Origin: JAXLXE01 sp046328115
GTDB lineage: Bacteria > Chloroflexota > UBA6077 > JACCZL01
NCBI GenBank assembly: GCA_046328115.1
Contig: JAXLXE010000002.1
Location: 558,001 to 622,000 of the forward strand
Direction of reading: 5' to 3'
Length of the DNA: 64,000 nucleotides
Shown: positions 17,861-25,881 of the stretch, piece by piece
Layout: the number at the start of each line of letters is the position of its first letter
How positions within the stretch are numbered: position 1 is the stretch's first letter
Program-made: the position numbers and the translations under genes
The notes under the pieces: model-generated
The model's database searches: none
Told to the model about the DNA's origin: nothing
What the model saw: the letters and a program-made list of their open reading frames with translations, nothing else

Positions 17861-18334
17861 TCAGCAGACTCCTGGCAACAGCCGACGGACGCGCGTGCGA
17901 TAGGTCGCGTACTGGGGAAACTGCCGCGACAGCCAGCGCTCTTCAGCGCCCGCTTTGTACCAGAGCACCACGGCCAGAGGAACGGTCGCCAGGAGCACCA
18001 GCAGTCGGTCGCGGAACAGACCGTAGCCAATCGCCGCCACCACGTTGAACGTGTAGATAGGGTGTCGCGTCAGCCCGAACGGCCCTGTCACCACGAGCTC
18101 ACCGTCTTGCCGGGGCCGCGGAAACGGGGTGAGGTTTCGTCCCAATGTCGCGCCGCTCCAGGCCAGCCCAGCCAGTCCGCTCAGCATCACTGCCAGCCCG
18201 ACTCGGCGGCGGCGCGCTCGCCCACGCTTGGGAAGCCGGGGACCCAGCCACCCGCACACTGCCACCAGGAGCTCCAGCGGCATCTGCGCTGCCACCCACG
18301 CGGCGCCACGTTCCTCACGCACTTCGGCGCTCAT
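17861..18334 (-). CDS. Isoprenylcysteine carboxyl methyltransferase-like membrane protein
   Basis: A 157-residue membrane methyltransferase of the ICMT/PEMT family. Diagnostic segments are GPFGLTRHPIYT (the RHP motif of the SAM site) and, near the C-terminus, AEERWLSRQFPQYATYRTR with the EE pair. Several hydrophobic helices precede them. The ATG overlaps the Nudix stop by 4 nt (ATGA), and the next gene starts 1 nt after its own stop. Bacterial members methylate lipids or small molecules rather than prenylated proteins; the substrate here is unknown. Confidence 0.85.
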   Translation of the reverse strand: MSAEVREERGAAWVAAQMPLELLVAVCGWLGPRLPKRGRARRRRVGLAVMLSGLAGLAWSGATLGRNLTPFPRPRQDGELVVTGPFGLTRHPIYTFNVVAAIGYGLFRDRLLVLLATVPLAVVLWYKAGAEERWLSRQFPQYATYRTRVRRLLPGVC

Positions 18335-18834
18335 CGCGGCGTTCGGTCCGGCGAATCGTCATGGTGCAACGCCTGCACGACCAGTCCGCGGTGGCCGGAG
18401 GGGATTGACGGGAGGGCATCAGGCGCGAAGAACGCGACCTGATCTATCTCGTCGCTCAGCCGCGGCACGGCATCGTCGAGTGACTGGGCCTCGAACGCCA
18501 TGGTGACCTCGCCGTAGGAGCCGTGACTCACGGCCAGCACCCGTCCGGCTCTCACGCGCAACCCCACTTCTTCAAACGCCTCACGCTCGGCCGCGGCCCG
18601 CGGCAGCTCACCGCGGCCGACCCACCCGCCCGGCGCACCCCACTGCGCGTCCCGGTGGTAGGTCTGGCGAACCAGGAGCACGTGCCCCTCAGCGTTCCGG
18701 ACGATCACCACCGCGCCCAGCAGGAAACGCGGATACAGCAGCCGAACGGCAAGCCAGCGGAACCAGAAAGGAAGATATCGCCATCCAAAGAGCAGGGCTC
18801 GATGAGCCACGGCCCCCGCGCCACCGCCAGCCAC
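18331..18834 (-). CDS. Nudix hydrolase
   Basis: A 167-residue protein with a complete Nudix box, GX5EX7REUXEEXGU, reading GWVGRGE then REAFEEVGL. An N-terminal hydrophobic/aromatic segment (WRYLPFWFRWLAVRLLYP) of about 20 residues suggests membrane association. The start is GTG at 18834; a second in-frame GTG at 18810 is possible, and neither has a strong Shine-Dalgarno. It is the first gene of the minus-strand surface operon and is divergent from the GH3 gene, with their starts only 67 bp apart. Confidence 0.85.
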   Translation of the reverse strand: MAGGGAGAVAHRALLFGWRYLPFWFRWLAVRLLYPRFLLGAVVIVRNAEGHVLLVRQTYHRDAQWGAPGGWVGRGELPRAAAEREAFEEVGLRVRAGRVLAVSHGSYGEVTMAFEAQSLDDAVPRLSDEIDQVAFFAPDALPSIPSGHRGLVVQALHHDDSPDRTPR

Positions 18835-18889
18835 GGCTCAAGTGTACCAGCGCGGCCACCCAGTCGGGCCGTACAGGGAGTCCGCCGGG

Positions 18890-18895
18890 GATAAT
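18890..18895 (+). promoter_or_regulatory. Possible -10 element of the GH3-kinase operon
   Basis: GATAAT lies 6 bp before the ATG at 18902. If it is used, transcription would start at or next to the ATG, giving a leaderless mRNA. No good -35 is seen. The G-rich stretch just upstream (GGGG) could instead act as a weak Shine-Dalgarno on a longer mRNA. Confidence 0.35.
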
Positions 18896-18901
18896 CTCAC
18901 A

Positions 18902-20335
18902 ATGCATTCGCGCCGGCCTGCCAATTCACCGTCCCCCCGAACGCCCGTCCTGGCCGTTGCGTTTCTCGTGCTCGCCGCGGCGCTTCTCGCGCTCGGCGGC
19001 GTCATCGTGTGGCTTGCGAAGCGCGACACTAGCCCTGTGACGTCAGAGGCACAGCCTGTTCAGTCGGCAACAGCGGCGACGGCGCGCACCAGCTTGGCTC
19101 CAGCGCCGGCGACCTCCGCGCCCGCGCCCACAGCGCTGGTTGCCACCACCCGTCAGCCGCCAACGAGCCTCCCGACCCCGCCACCGGCCCCCGCGGAGCG
19201 ACCCACGGCCGCCCCATCCACCGCGCCGCCGCCGCGTTCGTCTCAGGCCCAGGCCCAGGGCGAGGATCCCCAGGTTGAGCGCACCTTCGCCACCCTCGCG
19301 ACAGACGCCGACCGCGTTGGTCAGCTTCTGCTGCTTGGCTGGCCGGGAAGCTCCGTCGATGCTGTCGGTCAGACGCTGGCTGAGCTGAAGCCCGGGGGCA
19401 TCATGTACCTGGACAACACGCGCTCAAGCACGCAGGCGCGCTCGATCAATGAGGCGATCGCGCGGATCAGCCGGGACCGCGGGCTCATCCCTCCGCTCGT
19501 CGCGATCGACCACGAAGGCGGTAACGTCCAGCGTCTCGCCGACCTGAACAACCTGGGCTCCAACGCGCAGTTCGCGAGCCGCGGGGCCACCGCCCGCGAC
19601 GCGTGCGAACGCGGCCAGCGTCACGCGCAGCAGCTCAAGCCGCTCGGATTCTCCATGAATCTGGCGCCAGTGCTGGACGTGAACAACAACCCGAACAACC
19701 CGGTCATCGGCCCGCGATCGTACGGCGCCGACCCGGAGCTTGTCGCGACGCTGGGCGCGGCCTACGCCCGTGGGCTTCAGTCTGGTGGAATTGCCGCGGT
19801 TGGGAAGCACTTCCCAGGTCACGGCAACACCGGCGTGGACTCCCACCTTCAGCTACCGGTGCTGCCCCAATCGATCGAAGAGCTGAGCAGAGTTGAGCTC
19901 GTGCCGTTCGCGCGGGCCATCGGCGCCCCCACCAATATCGCCGGCATCATGTCCGCGCACATCGTCTTCCCTGCCGTAGATCCATCGCGCGCCCCGGGCA
20001 CGCTTTCTGCGCCGATCATGCGCGGACTGCTACGCGATAAGATGGGGTTCCGGGGAGTAGTGTTGAGCGACGATCTGGCCGGCATGAAGGCGATAACGGA
20101 CAATTTCCGCCCGGGCGAGGCCGCCGTGCGCGCCGTTCGCGCGGGCGTGGATCTGCTCATCATCGCCGGCGACCTTCCGCGCCAACGAGAGTCGCGCGAC
20201 GCTCTGGTGGCCGCGCTCGCGAGCGGAGAGCTCGATCGTGCGCGTGTGGACGAAGCCGTCCGCAATGTCCTGCGAACGAAGCTCCGCTTTGGGCTCCTGG
20301 GTAGCTCGTCCGGGGCCGAGGTTGGCTGTCAGTGA
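18902..20335 (+). CDS. Membrane-anchored GH3 beta-N-acetylhexosaminidase (NagZ-like)
   Basis: A 477-residue glycoside hydrolase family 3 enzyme. One N-terminal membrane helix (about 15-37) and a Pro/Thr/Ala-rich linker (40-120) tether the catalytic domain (130-460) outside the membrane. Catalytic features are DHEGG (203-207), KHFPGHG (302-308), the NagZ-type acid/base Asp313-x-His315 pair, and the nucleophile Asp390 in VVLSDDL. The likely substrate is GlcNAc-containing peptidoglycan fragments. The start is ATG at 18902; an upstream in-frame GTG at 18842 would add 20 polar residues. The stop overlaps the kinase start by 4 nt. Confidence 0.88.
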   Translation: MHSRRPANSPSPRTPVLAVAFLVLAAALLALGGVIVWLAKRDTSPVTSEAQPVQSATAATARTSLAPAPATSAPAPTALVATTRQPPTSLPTPPPAPAERPTAAPSTAPPPRSSQAQAQGEDPQVERTFATLATDADRVGQLLLLGWPGSSVDAVGQTLAELKPGGIMYLDNTRSSTQARSINEAIARISRDRGLIPPLVAIDHEGGNVQRLADLNNLGSNAQFASRGATARDACERGQRHAQQLKPLGFSMNLAPVLDVNNNPNNPVIGPRSYGADPELVATLGAAYARGLQSGGIAAVGKHFPGHGNTGVDSHLQLPVLPQSIEELSRVELVPFARAIGAPTNIAGIMSAHIVFPAVDPSRAPGTLSAPIMRGLLRDKMGFRGVVLSDDLAGMKAITDNFRPGEAAVRAVRAGVDLLIIAGDLPRQRESRDALVAALASGELDRARVDEAVRNVLRTKLRFGLLGSSSGAEVGCQ

Positions 20336-22275
20336 CGCGCCGCCGAACGATCGTGGCTGCAGCCGCCCTGGCCGCGGCTTACCTCCTTTACGCCGTTCAC
20401 GACCGGGTCCACGCCCAGAACGACCAGCCCGTCCCCGAGCTCACCTTTGTGCGACTGGGCGAGATCCAGCCGGGCCAGCCGTTCGACATCGAATTTCGGG
20501 GCGTGAACAACGGCGCTCCGGCCACCGGCGGTAGCATCACCATCTCGTTCCCCGGCAACTCCAACGTCCAGATCCTGGCCTCCAGCACACTGCCCAGCGG
20601 CGAGTCGTACGCCAAGCTCTTCCAGCCCGGCGATCTGATGTTCAACTTCCGCGACTCCCAGAATCGCGGCATCCAGTGGCGCACCGCCGAGCTCTACGCC
20701 ACGCCGTGGCCTACGAACACTCGCCACTTCCTCCGGCTGCGGGTGACTCCGTCCGGGGCCGGACTGATCAACGCCCGCGCTACCCTACGGGCGAGGTCCG
20801 GTGCCTTCACCACCGATCCGCGCGACGGCCCGGCCGACCAACAGGGCATGACCACGTACGCGTTCGACACCGCCCGCCTGGCGGCCGGCAACGCCACGGC
20901 CACACCCGCCCCGGCCACGCCCACCGCGGTACCCCCCACGGTCGCCGCGAAAGTCGACCCACCAACCGTCCCGCCGAAGCCCGCACCGCCCACGTCAGGG
21001 GCGACAGCCGTTGCCACGGTCCCGCCCACCGCCGCGCCTGCGCAGGCAGCAGCCCCGTCTACCCCGGTGGTGCGCACGCCAACGCCAGACCCCACGCCGA
21101 CCGCGGGAGAGCTCGTTAGTATGGGCGCGGTCTCCATGTTATTCCTGATCGCTGGAATCAGCGTGATCGGCGTTGGCGTGGTCGTCGGCGTGATCGGCGT
21201 GGTGTTCCTCCTGCGCCGCCAGAGCACCCCAGCACCCCCGTCTCCATCAGGCGGGACCCCACCCGTACCACAGCAGTTCGCCATGCCCACGCCCGCCCAG
21301 CCCCGGTTTAGACCGCCCGAAACCGACCAACAGACGGCGCCGCGGACGCCTCGTCCGCCCATCCCGGGGACGCCGCCTCCGGCAACGTCGCGACGCGACG
21401 CGTCACCCACGCTGCCCCAGAGCGCCCCGTCCACGCCGCACCCTGGCGGCGAGACGCCTGTAGTAGATCGCTTCCAGAATCGGACACTCGTCGGCCGTGG
21501 CGGGATGGGCACCGTGTATAGGGCGTGGGACAGCGTGCTGCCGCGCTGGGTGGCGCTCAAAGTGATGCACCCAGATCTGGCTGCGCGGCCAGACTTCGTG
21601 GAGCGCTTCCGTCGGGAGGCGGTCACGGCCGCTCGACTCAGCGGCCACCGCAACATCGTGACGATCTACGACGTGGTCTACACCGGTCAGGAGCTCCAGA
21701 TCGTCATGGAATGGGTGGAAGGCACGGACCTCCAGAAGCTCATTCAGCGACATGGCGTCATTGAGCCCCACCGCGCGGCGCACATCCTGTCACAGGTCGC
21801 GTCAGCGCTCGACCACGCTCACCACCAGTCTCAACCCGTGTTCCACCGGGATATCAAGCCCGCGAACATCATGCTCACCGCTGACGATGAGGTGCGGCTC
21901 ACCGACTTCGGCATTGCCAAGCTCATCGGCGAAGCAGACCTGACTGGCACCGGCCAGTTCGTGGGCACGCCAGAGTACATGGCGCCCGAGCAGATCCAGG
22001 GCGAGGCGGCCGACTTCCGCGCCGATCTCTACGCCCTGGGCGTGGTGCTCTTCCAGATGCTTACTGGCCGGCTGCCGTTCCGAGCGGACAACCAGCTTGG
22101 CGTGCTGTATGCCCAGGTGCACACCGCGCCGCCGTCGCCGCGCGGCATTACCCCAACGATCACCATGGCCGCCGAGCGCGTAGTACTCCGCGCCCTGGCC
22201 AAAGACCCGGCGCAACGCTACGCGAGCGGCCGCGAGATGGCGGCCGCGTTCAGCGAGGCCATCGGGCAGCCGTAG
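20332..22275 (+). CDS. Ser/Thr protein kinase with N-terminal extracellular domain
   Basis: A 647-residue receptor-like kinase. It has a signal sequence (1-29), an exported domain of about 150 residues (31-180, beta-rich, resembling a cohesin/Ig-like fold), a Pro/Thr linker (185-258), a membrane helix (262-294), a second Pro-rich linker, and a C-terminal kinase domain (380-645). The kinase is complete: glycine loop GRGGMGTV (388-395), Lys410, HRDIKPAN (505-512), DFG (525-527) and GTPEYMAPE (545-553). This order is the reverse of PknB-type kinases. The GTG start overlaps the GH3 stop (GTGA), so translation is coupled. It may sense wall fragments or GH3 activity; that is inference. Confidence 0.9.
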   Translation: MTRRRTIVAAAALAAAYLLYAVHDRVHAQNDQPVPELTFVRLGEIQPGQPFDIEFRGVNNGAPATGGSITISFPGNSNVQILASSTLPSGESYAKLFQPGDLMFNFRDSQNRGIQWRTAELYATPWPTNTRHFLRLRVTPSGAGLINARATLRARSGAFTTDPRDGPADQQGMTTYAFDTARLAAGNATATPAPATPTAVPPTVAAKVDPPTVPPKPAPPTSGATAVATVPPTAAPAQAAAPSTPVVRTPTPDPTPTAGELVSMGAVSMLFLIAGISVIGVGVVVGVIGVVFLLRRQSTPAPPSPSGGTPPVPQQFAMPTPAQPRFRPPETDQQTAPRTPRPPIPGTPPPATSRRDASPTLPQSAPSTPHPGGETPVVDRFQNRTLVGRGGMGTVYRAWDSVLPRWVALKVMHPDLAARPDFVERFRREAVTAARLSGHRNIVTIYDVVYTGQELQIVMEWVEGTDLQKLIQRHGVIEPHRAAHILSQVASALDHAHHQSQPVFHRDIKPANIMLTADDEVRLTDFGIAKLIGEADLTGTGQFVGTPEYMAPEQIQGEAADFRADLYALGVVLFQMLTGRLPFRADNQLGVLYAQVHTAPPSPRGITPTITMAAERVVLRALAKDPAQRYASGREMAAAFSEAIGQP

Positions 22276-22278
22276 GGG

Positions 22279-23403
22279 TTAGACCGTCAGGTCGATCTGC
22301 TGGACCGAGCCTACGGAGCCGTTCTCGCGCAGGAAGATGCCCGTCGATCGAACGGCGCCGAGCGACTGGTTGTTTGCATCCTTGAGCTCAAACGGCGTGG
22401 CCTGCCGGCCAAGGTAGATCGCGCCAATCTGCTGCGCCTGGATGGACTGCAGGCTGCTGGTGCCGCCCGCCGCCTGGTTCCACAGCTTCAGCCGCGAGAA
22501 CACCGCGTCACCCTCGTCGATCCAGCCGTTGTGATCGTCGTCGTAGCGCGCCAGATCGGCAAACCCATCGCCCGACTTGGTGCCGAACAACTCGGACCCA
22601 TCATTGATCGCGCCGTCGCCGTTGAGATCCAGGGCGAGGTAGGCGCTGCCCGGCTGCAGCGTGGCGATCTGGTCCGCCTTGCCGTCCGCGTCAACGTCGA
22701 ACTCGGTCTTGCCGGCGAGAAGCTCCGCGGCAGAGCCGCCATAGTTGATGACCAGCGGATCCTTGCGCACGGCGTCGCCTGCCCTGATCGAGACGCGCTC
22801 CTCGCTCACGTAGTCGCGGGTCATCTGGAGATCAAGGTTGAGCTTGATCTCCTTCCCGTCCGCGGTCTTCACGACGCCCTCGGCGGCGAACGTCGTCTGC
22901 TCGTGCTCGGCTACCCGGGTGACTGAGTCGTACTCCACGCCCCAGCCCTGCCGTGGGGGCGGCGCCGGCGTGTTCGCGGCCGCGGCGCTGTCCACGCCTT
23001 CGAGCTTCGGAGCGTCCGCTGTCGCCGCTTCCAGCTTCACCCGCCTGATTCGATGGCCGGTTGTGCGTTCGATCAGCGCAATCAGAACCTGGAGTTTGGA
23101 GTCGCCGTCGATCTCCTGGTTCGCCTCTTCGGCGTCGGTCTTCGCCTTGGCCGTCACCTGGTCCGCGGCGGACACCGGCGGATGATGATGGACGCGCCTG
23201 GGAGGCTCGGCCGCCTCGCGCAGGAGCGCACGTCGGGCCTCGCGGACATCATCCGCACCGCGTTCGGCTCCGCCTGCTCGCTCGGAACGCTCGAAGTCGG
23301 GCCGGCGATCCCCCACCCACGCGCGCAATGTCTCGCGCTTCTCGGTTCGCTGCACCAGGTCGTGGCGGCTGGCGAAGTTCAGGCTGCTTGATTCGATCCG
23401 CAT
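22279..23403 (-). CDS. EF-hand/VCBS-like calcium-binding protein
   Basis: A 374-residue protein with a charged N-terminal region that has no signal peptide, a beta-rich middle, and three EF-hand-type loops: DVDADGKAD (236-244), DLNGDGAINDGSE (259-271) and DDDHNGWIDEGD (288-299). The segment around ELFGTKSGDGFADL is typical of widespread FG-GAP/VCBS-associated hypothetical proteins. It is convergent with the kinase, with only 3 nt between the stops and no terminator. The start is ATG at 23403; the Shine-Dalgarno is weak, and a small hairpin GGTGG/CCACC precedes it. The function is unknown. Confidence 0.75.
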   Translation of the reverse strand: MRIESSSLNFASRHDLVQRTEKRETLRAWVGDRRPDFERSERAGGAERGADDVREARRALLREAAEPPRRVHHHPPVSAADQVTAKAKTDAEEANQEIDGDSKLQVLIALIERTTGHRIRRVKLEAATADAPKLEGVDSAAAANTPAPPPRQGWGVEYDSVTRVAEHEQTTFAAEGVVKTADGKEIKLNLDLQMTRDYVSEERVSIRAGDAVRKDPLVINYGGSAAELLAGKTEFDVDADGKADQIATLQPGSAYLALDLNGDGAINDGSELFGTKSGDGFADLARYDDDHNGWIDEGDAVFSRLKLWNQAAGGTSSLQSIQAQQIGAIYLGRQATPFELKDANNQSLGAVRSTGIFLRENGSVGSVQQIDLTV

Positions 23404-23639
23404 GGCGTCCGTACCCGGTGGTTACCCACCGACTCCTCTTACAGGTACTATCGACAGCGGCATGAAGTACCAACAGATAATCGTCCCCGGGGAGCGGGTG
23501 ATCGACCGGAGACATGACATCCGGACGACGGCGAGCGGTGGTTGGACATCCACGCCACCAGCTACTCAGCACCGCTGCCAGGACCGGCGTGGGAACGGGC
23601 CGGGGATTGCCTGAGCAACGCACCCGGGGTGCCAAGCTC

Positions 23640-23801
23640 ATGCTGAACAGGCTCGGAACGCACCGGTGGGGAAAGCCAGACGCGCGGCAGCAGGAACTGA
23701 TGGATCAAGTCTCGGACTTAGCGGAGCTCGAGCGCATGATCGACCGTCTGTTCGATGCCGACTCCTGGGAGAGCCTGCTCGCCGACCTCAAGAAACGCTG
23801 A
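23640..23801 (+). pseudogene. Short ORF resembling the C-terminus of Rpn/DUF4351-type proteins
   Basis: A 53-residue frame from ATG at 23640 containing WGKPDARQQELM and then DLAELERMIDRLFDADSWES. This pattern recalls the C-terminal helical tail of Rpn-type recombination-promoting nuclease/transposase proteins. Nothing like their PD-(D/E)XK domain precedes it: the 235 bp upstream are open in several frames but have unnatural composition, and no good Shine-Dalgarno is seen. It is best read as a remnant; a genuine small protein is the alternative. Confidence 0.4.
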
Positions 23802-23836
23802 TGACGGGGGTTTGACTGGTCGCGGGAAACGAATCC

Positions 23837-23865
23837 TTGTCACACGCCTGAGAAGGTGCTAGCCT
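23837..23865 (+). promoter_or_regulatory. Candidate sigma-70 promoter of the first peptide importer
   Basis: TTGTCA (23837-23842) is followed by a 17-bp spacer and TAGCCT (23860-23865), with an extended -10 TG at 23857-23858. The -10 itself is a poor match. The predicted start would leave a leader of about 20 nt before the ATG. Confidence 0.45.
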
Positions 23866-23892
23866 CTGGCAACATCTTCCCGGGAGACCCTC

Positions 23893-25806
23893 ATGCAGAC
23901 TCCTACTGCTTCGAGTGCCGTCGAACCCGCGCCCAGGCGGCTGACCCGCCGCGCCGTCATCCGCATGGGCGCCCTCGTGGGCGCCCTCCCCCTGCTCGCC
24001 GCCTGCGGCCAGCAAGCTCCGGCCGCTCCGGCCAAGCCCGCGGACGCCCCCAAGCCGGCAGAGTCCAAGCCCGCGGAGGCTCCGAAGCCGGCCGAGGCGG
24101 CGAAGCCCGCGGAGGCCGCGAAGCCAGCCGAGGCCAAGCCCGCTGCCGCGGCACCCGCCGGCGGCACCCGCGGCAGCCAGGGCACGCTCAAGATGCTCCT
24201 CTGGCAGGCCCCAACCATCGTCAACCCGCACCAGGCCCAGGGCACCAAGGACTACATCGCCTCACGCCTCTGTATGGAGCCGTTGCTGACGCTGGACGGC
24301 GAGGGCAAGCTGAGCCCGATCCTGGCAACCGAGGTTCCCTCTAAGGAGAACGGCGGCCTCAGCGCTGACGGCAAGGTCGTGACCTACAAGCTGAAGAAGG
24401 ACGTCAAGTGGGCGGACGGCCAGCCGTTCACGGCGGACGACATTGTCTTCACCTTTGAGTTCGTGACGAACAAGGACTCCTCCGCGCCAACGCTGGGCAC
24501 CTACGCCGGCCTCGAAAAGGTGGAGGCCGTGGATCCCCTCACTGTGAAGCTCACGTTCAAGGATCCAACAGCCGGCTGGTACGGGCCGTTCGTCGGCTCC
24601 CAGGGCATGATCCTCCCGAAGCACGCCATGAAGGATTTCACGGGTGCAAACTCGCGCAACGCGCCCTTCAACCTGAAGTCCTTTGGCACCGGCCCCTACA
24701 TGGTGGAGGACTTCAAACCTGGTGATCTCGTCGTCTACAAGGCGAACCCGAACTACCGTGATGCGAACAAGCCAGCTTTCGACCGCGTGGAGATCAAGGG
24801 CGGGGGCGAACCCGCATCGGCGGCCCGTGCGGTCTTCCAGACCGGCGAATACGACTACGCCTGGAATCTCCAGGTGGAGGCGCCAGTGCTGAACGAGATC
24901 ATGGCCGGCGGCAAGGGTGACCTCGTCTCGGCCCCGGGCTCGGGTGTGGAGCAGCTCTACTTCAACATGGCGGACCCCAACAAGGAGATCGACGGCGAGA
25001 AGTCGCACCCCAGCAGCAAGCATCCGTTCCTCACGGACAAGCGGGTCCGCGAAGCGATGGCGCTGGCCGTGGACCGCGACACCATGGCCAAGCAGCTCTA
25101 CGGCGGTGGTCTTACCGGCGAAGCGGCGTCGAACGTCCTGACCACGCCCAACAATTTGAGCTCGAAAAACACCAAGTACGAGTTCAACCTTGAGAAGGCA
25201 AACAAGCTGCTGGACGACGCCGGCTACAAAAAGGGCGGGGATGGCATCCGCGTGACCCCCGAGGGCGTGCGGATGAAGGTGGTCTACCAGACCTCGACCA
25301 CCCCGCTCCGCCAGAAAGAGCAGGCTCTGGTCAAGGACGGCTGGGCCAAGATCGGTATCGAGACCGACATTAAGTCGGTAGACGCCAGCGTCTACTTCTC
25401 GAGCTCGCCAAGCAACCCGGACACCTACGCCCACTTCTACTGCGACGTGCAGATGTTCACCTCCACGTTCGACTCACCGTACCCGGCGCTGTACATGAAG
25501 CGATGGTATGCAGCCGATCCGTCTCGCGACTTCGCGCAGAAGTCCAACAACTGGGCGCCCCAGAACTTCCTGAAGTGGAAGAACGACGAGTACAACAAGC
25601 TCTACGATGCCGCGCTCAAAGAAGTCGATCCGGAAAAGAACCGGGCGCTATGGGCCCAGATGAACGACGTCGTGATCAACGAATACATCACGGTGGCATT
25701 CGTCAACCGCAAGTTTGCCTCGGGGAAGAGCAAGTCACTCAAAGGCCCGGCCTTGACACCGTTCGACAACGAGACGTGGAACATCGCGGATTGGACCAAG
25801 TCCTAG
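23893..25806 (+). CDS. Peptide/solute ABC transporter substrate-binding lipoprotein (SBP family 5)
   Basis: A 637-residue extracytoplasmic binding protein. The N-terminus has twin arginines (RRLTRRAVIRMG), a hydrophobic stretch and the lipobox LAAC, so it is probably a Tat-exported lipoprotein. A low-complexity linker of KPAEA-type repeats follows (DNA 24031-24144). The family-5 core then runs from LKMLLWQAPTIVNP, with DVKWADGQPFTADDIVFTF and VREAMALAVDRDTMAK as signatures. The start is ATG with GGGAG upstream. Two permease genes follow after a strong hairpin; no ATPase genes are adjacent. Confidence 0.92.
   Translation: MQTPTASSAVEPAPRRLTRRAVIRMGALVGALPLLAACGQQAPAAPAKPADAPKPAESKPAEAPKPAEAAKPAEAAKPAEAKPAAAAPAGGTRGSQGTLKMLLWQAPTIVNPHQAQGTKDYIASRLCMEPLLTLDGEGKLSPILATEVPSKENGGLSADGKVVTYKLKKDVKWADGQPFTADDIVFTFEFVTNKDSSAPTLGTYAGLEKVEAVDPLTVKLTFKDPTAGWYGPFVGSQGMILPKHAMKDFTGANSRNAPFNLKSFGTGPYMVEDFKPGDLVVYKANPNYRDANKPAFDRVEIKGGGEPASAARAVFQTGEYDYAWNLQVEAPVLNEIMAGGKGDLVSAPGSGVEQLYFNMADPNKEIDGEKSHPSSKHPFLTDKRVREAMALAVDRDTMAKQLYGGGLTGEAASNVLTTPNNLSSKNTKYEFNLEKANKLLDDAGYKKGGDGIRVTPEGVRMKVVYQTSTTPLRQKEQALVKDGWAKIGIETDIKSVDASVYFSSSPSNPDTYAHFYCDVQMFTSTFDSPYPALYMKRWYAADPSRDFAQKSNNWAPQNFLKWKNDEYNKLYDAALKEVDPEKNRALWAQMNDVVINEYITVAFVNRKFASGKSKSLKGPALTPFDNETWNIADWTKS
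24031..24144 (+). repeat. In-frame KPAEA-coding low-complexity repeat
   Basis: Degenerate 12-15 bp units (AAGCCCGCGGAGGC-like) encode a Lys-Pro-Ala-Glu-Ala spacer between lipid anchor and binding domain. A similar tract occurs in the second binding protein at 48331-48474. Confidence 0.8.
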
Positions 25807-25818
25807 TGCGAGGATGCC

Positions 25819-25863
25819 GACCCGGCGGCGCGAGAACCTGATCGCGTATCCAGCCGCCGGGTC
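25819..25863 (+). promoter_or_regulatory. Hairpin between binding-protein and permease genes
   Basis: The 11-bp perfect stem GACCCGGCGGC/GCCGCCGGGTC has a 23-nt loop containing a nested 4-bp GCGA/TCGC stem. It has no U-tract. Its place between binding-protein and permease genes fits an mRNA-stabilising or partially terminating element that keeps the binding protein in excess. Confidence 0.55.
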
Positions 25864-25881
25864 TGCAACTCGAGCGAGAGC

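Noticed and set aside
23404..23470. A c-di-GMP-I-like riboswitch upstream of the EF-hand gene
   Set aside because: A GGTGG/CCACC hairpin is present, but the GNRA tetraloop/receptor and the conserved core of that riboswitch are absent.
24031..24144. CRISPR-like or VNTR locus in the binding-protein genes
   Set aside because: The repeats stay in frame and encode the KPAEA linker common after lipoboxes in this type of bacterium.
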